Part shown: positions 6,051 to 6,307 of the stretch, piece by piece
Layout of the letters: every line of letters starts with the position of its first letter
Numbering within the stretch: the stretch's first letter is position 1
NCBI GenBank assembly: GCA_947475855.1
Contig: CANJPN010000379.1
Location: 1-6,307, forward strand
Source: Bradyrhizobiaceae bacterium
GTDB taxonomy: Bacteria; Pseudomonadota; Alphaproteobacteria; Rhizobiales; Hyphomicrobiaceae
Direction: 5' to 3'
Length of the DNA: 6,307 nt
The notes under the pieces: generated by a model
Databases searched by the model: none
What the model was told of the DNA's origin: nothing
The model's input: the letters and a program-made list of their open reading frames with translations, nothing else
Made by a program: the position numbers and the translations under genes

Positions 6051-6307
6051 ATGGTGGGCCGGTCCTCCAAATTTTTGCGTGTCACGAAACTGGCAGCAGG
6101 CCAGTTTGCGATACTCGCTCTGCTTCTGGTGGTTGCCGATGTCCTGTTGTGGATCATCCTTCCAGTTGCGAACGAGGGCGTGCATTCGCACCATTACCGC
6201 AACCAGAATGTCGACGGTCTGCAGCAACAGGTTCACTACAGGACGATAGGGCATCGGGTGAGATCCGCGACGATGACGTCGCTGTCGAAGCCCAAAGGAA
6301 CGCGGCG
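6051..6307 (+). CDS. Membrane-anchored protein, 5' part only; possible SGNH/GDSL-type hydrolase of a polysaccharide locus
   Basis: The frame is open from ATG 6051 to the window end (85 complete codons, no stop). An in-frame TAG at 6045-6047 limits the start to 6051 or the adjacent GTG at 6054; TGGGG (6038-6042) is a modest ribosome site. A basic N-terminus (RSSKFLRVTK) precedes one strongly hydrophobic segment at about 15-40 (ILALLLVVADVLLWIILPVA), which suggests an N-in single-pass anchor. Then comes VHYRTIGHRVRSATMTSLSK (61-80) and PKGTR. This resembles the pattern HYRTN..G.R...KP.GT.RI that precedes the GDSF block of SGNH hydrolases in exopolysaccharide clusters. The catalytic block itself would lie beyond the window, so the family is an inference. 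That the frame is coding is better supported, by the transmembrane pattern and amphipathic composition. Confidence 0.6.
   Translation, partial: MVGRSSKFLRVTKLAAGQFAILALLLVVADVLLWIILPVANEGVHSHHYRNQNVDGLQQQVHYRTIGHRVRSATMTSLSKPKGTR

Noticed and set aside
6037..6249. 70-codon plus-strand frame at the right end
   Set aside because: It overlaps the 6051 frame, which has a coherent transmembrane segment and remains open to the window edge; this one looks like its shadow.
5769..6254. 161-codon minus-strand frame at the right end
   Set aside because: It overlaps the end of the FeS-subunit gene and the plus-strand membrane-protein frame, and has no recognisable domain.

Overview
The window looks like chromosomal DNA of a high-GC alphaproteobacterium. 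Base composition, strong GC preference at third codon positions, and protein sequences resembling those of Rhizobiales (Bradyrhizobium/Rhodopseudomonas/Methylobacterium-like) suggest this, but the assignment is from memory of such proteins, not from a search. All five supported genes lie on the + strand.

Positions 1-214 are a non-coding upstream region. It has a plausible sigma70-type promoter (about 123-152) bracketed by repeated TCAGCA/TGCTGA half-sites. It leads into a complete polyprenyl-phosphate sugar phosphotransferase gene (215-1684) of the WcaJ/GumD/ExoY type, which would load the first sugar onto undecaprenyl phosphate for exopolysaccharide or capsule synthesis. A strong perfect hairpin (1711-1741) closes that transcription unit.

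Positions 1878-5812 hold a complete three-subunit molybdenum hydroxylase of the xanthine dehydrogenase / aerobic CO dehydrogenase family. The order is molybdopterin-binding large subunit (1878-4250), FAD-binding medium subunit (4247-5065, overlapping the large gene by 4 nt) and [2Fe-2S] small subunit (5339-5812). Substrate electrons would pass from the Mo cofactor through two [2Fe-2S] clusters to FAD. The active-site loop is PYRGVAR, so this is not a form I CO dehydrogenase, and the substrate is unknown. No maturation gene (CoxD/E/F or XdhC type) is in the window. The small-subunit gene is set apart by a 273-nt gap with several consecutive predicted stem-loops, including a weak terminator-like one. 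This is the most unusual structure in the window.

Positions 5813-6050 are non-coding, of visibly lower GC, with one dyad that could be an operator. From 6051 to the window edge runs the start of another membrane protein. It has one N-terminal transmembrane helix, then a stretch resembling the lead-in to SGNH/GDSL-type hydrolase domains often seen in polysaccharide loci. If that is right, the molybdenum hydroxylase operon sits inside, or at the edge of, an exopolysaccharide locus.

I did not find tRNA or rRNA genes, transposases, CRISPR arrays or phage genes. I cannot claim a new system. The best leads are the structured gap inside the hydroxylase operon, the four-site operator-like array before the sugar transferase, and the unassigned substrate of the hydroxylase.
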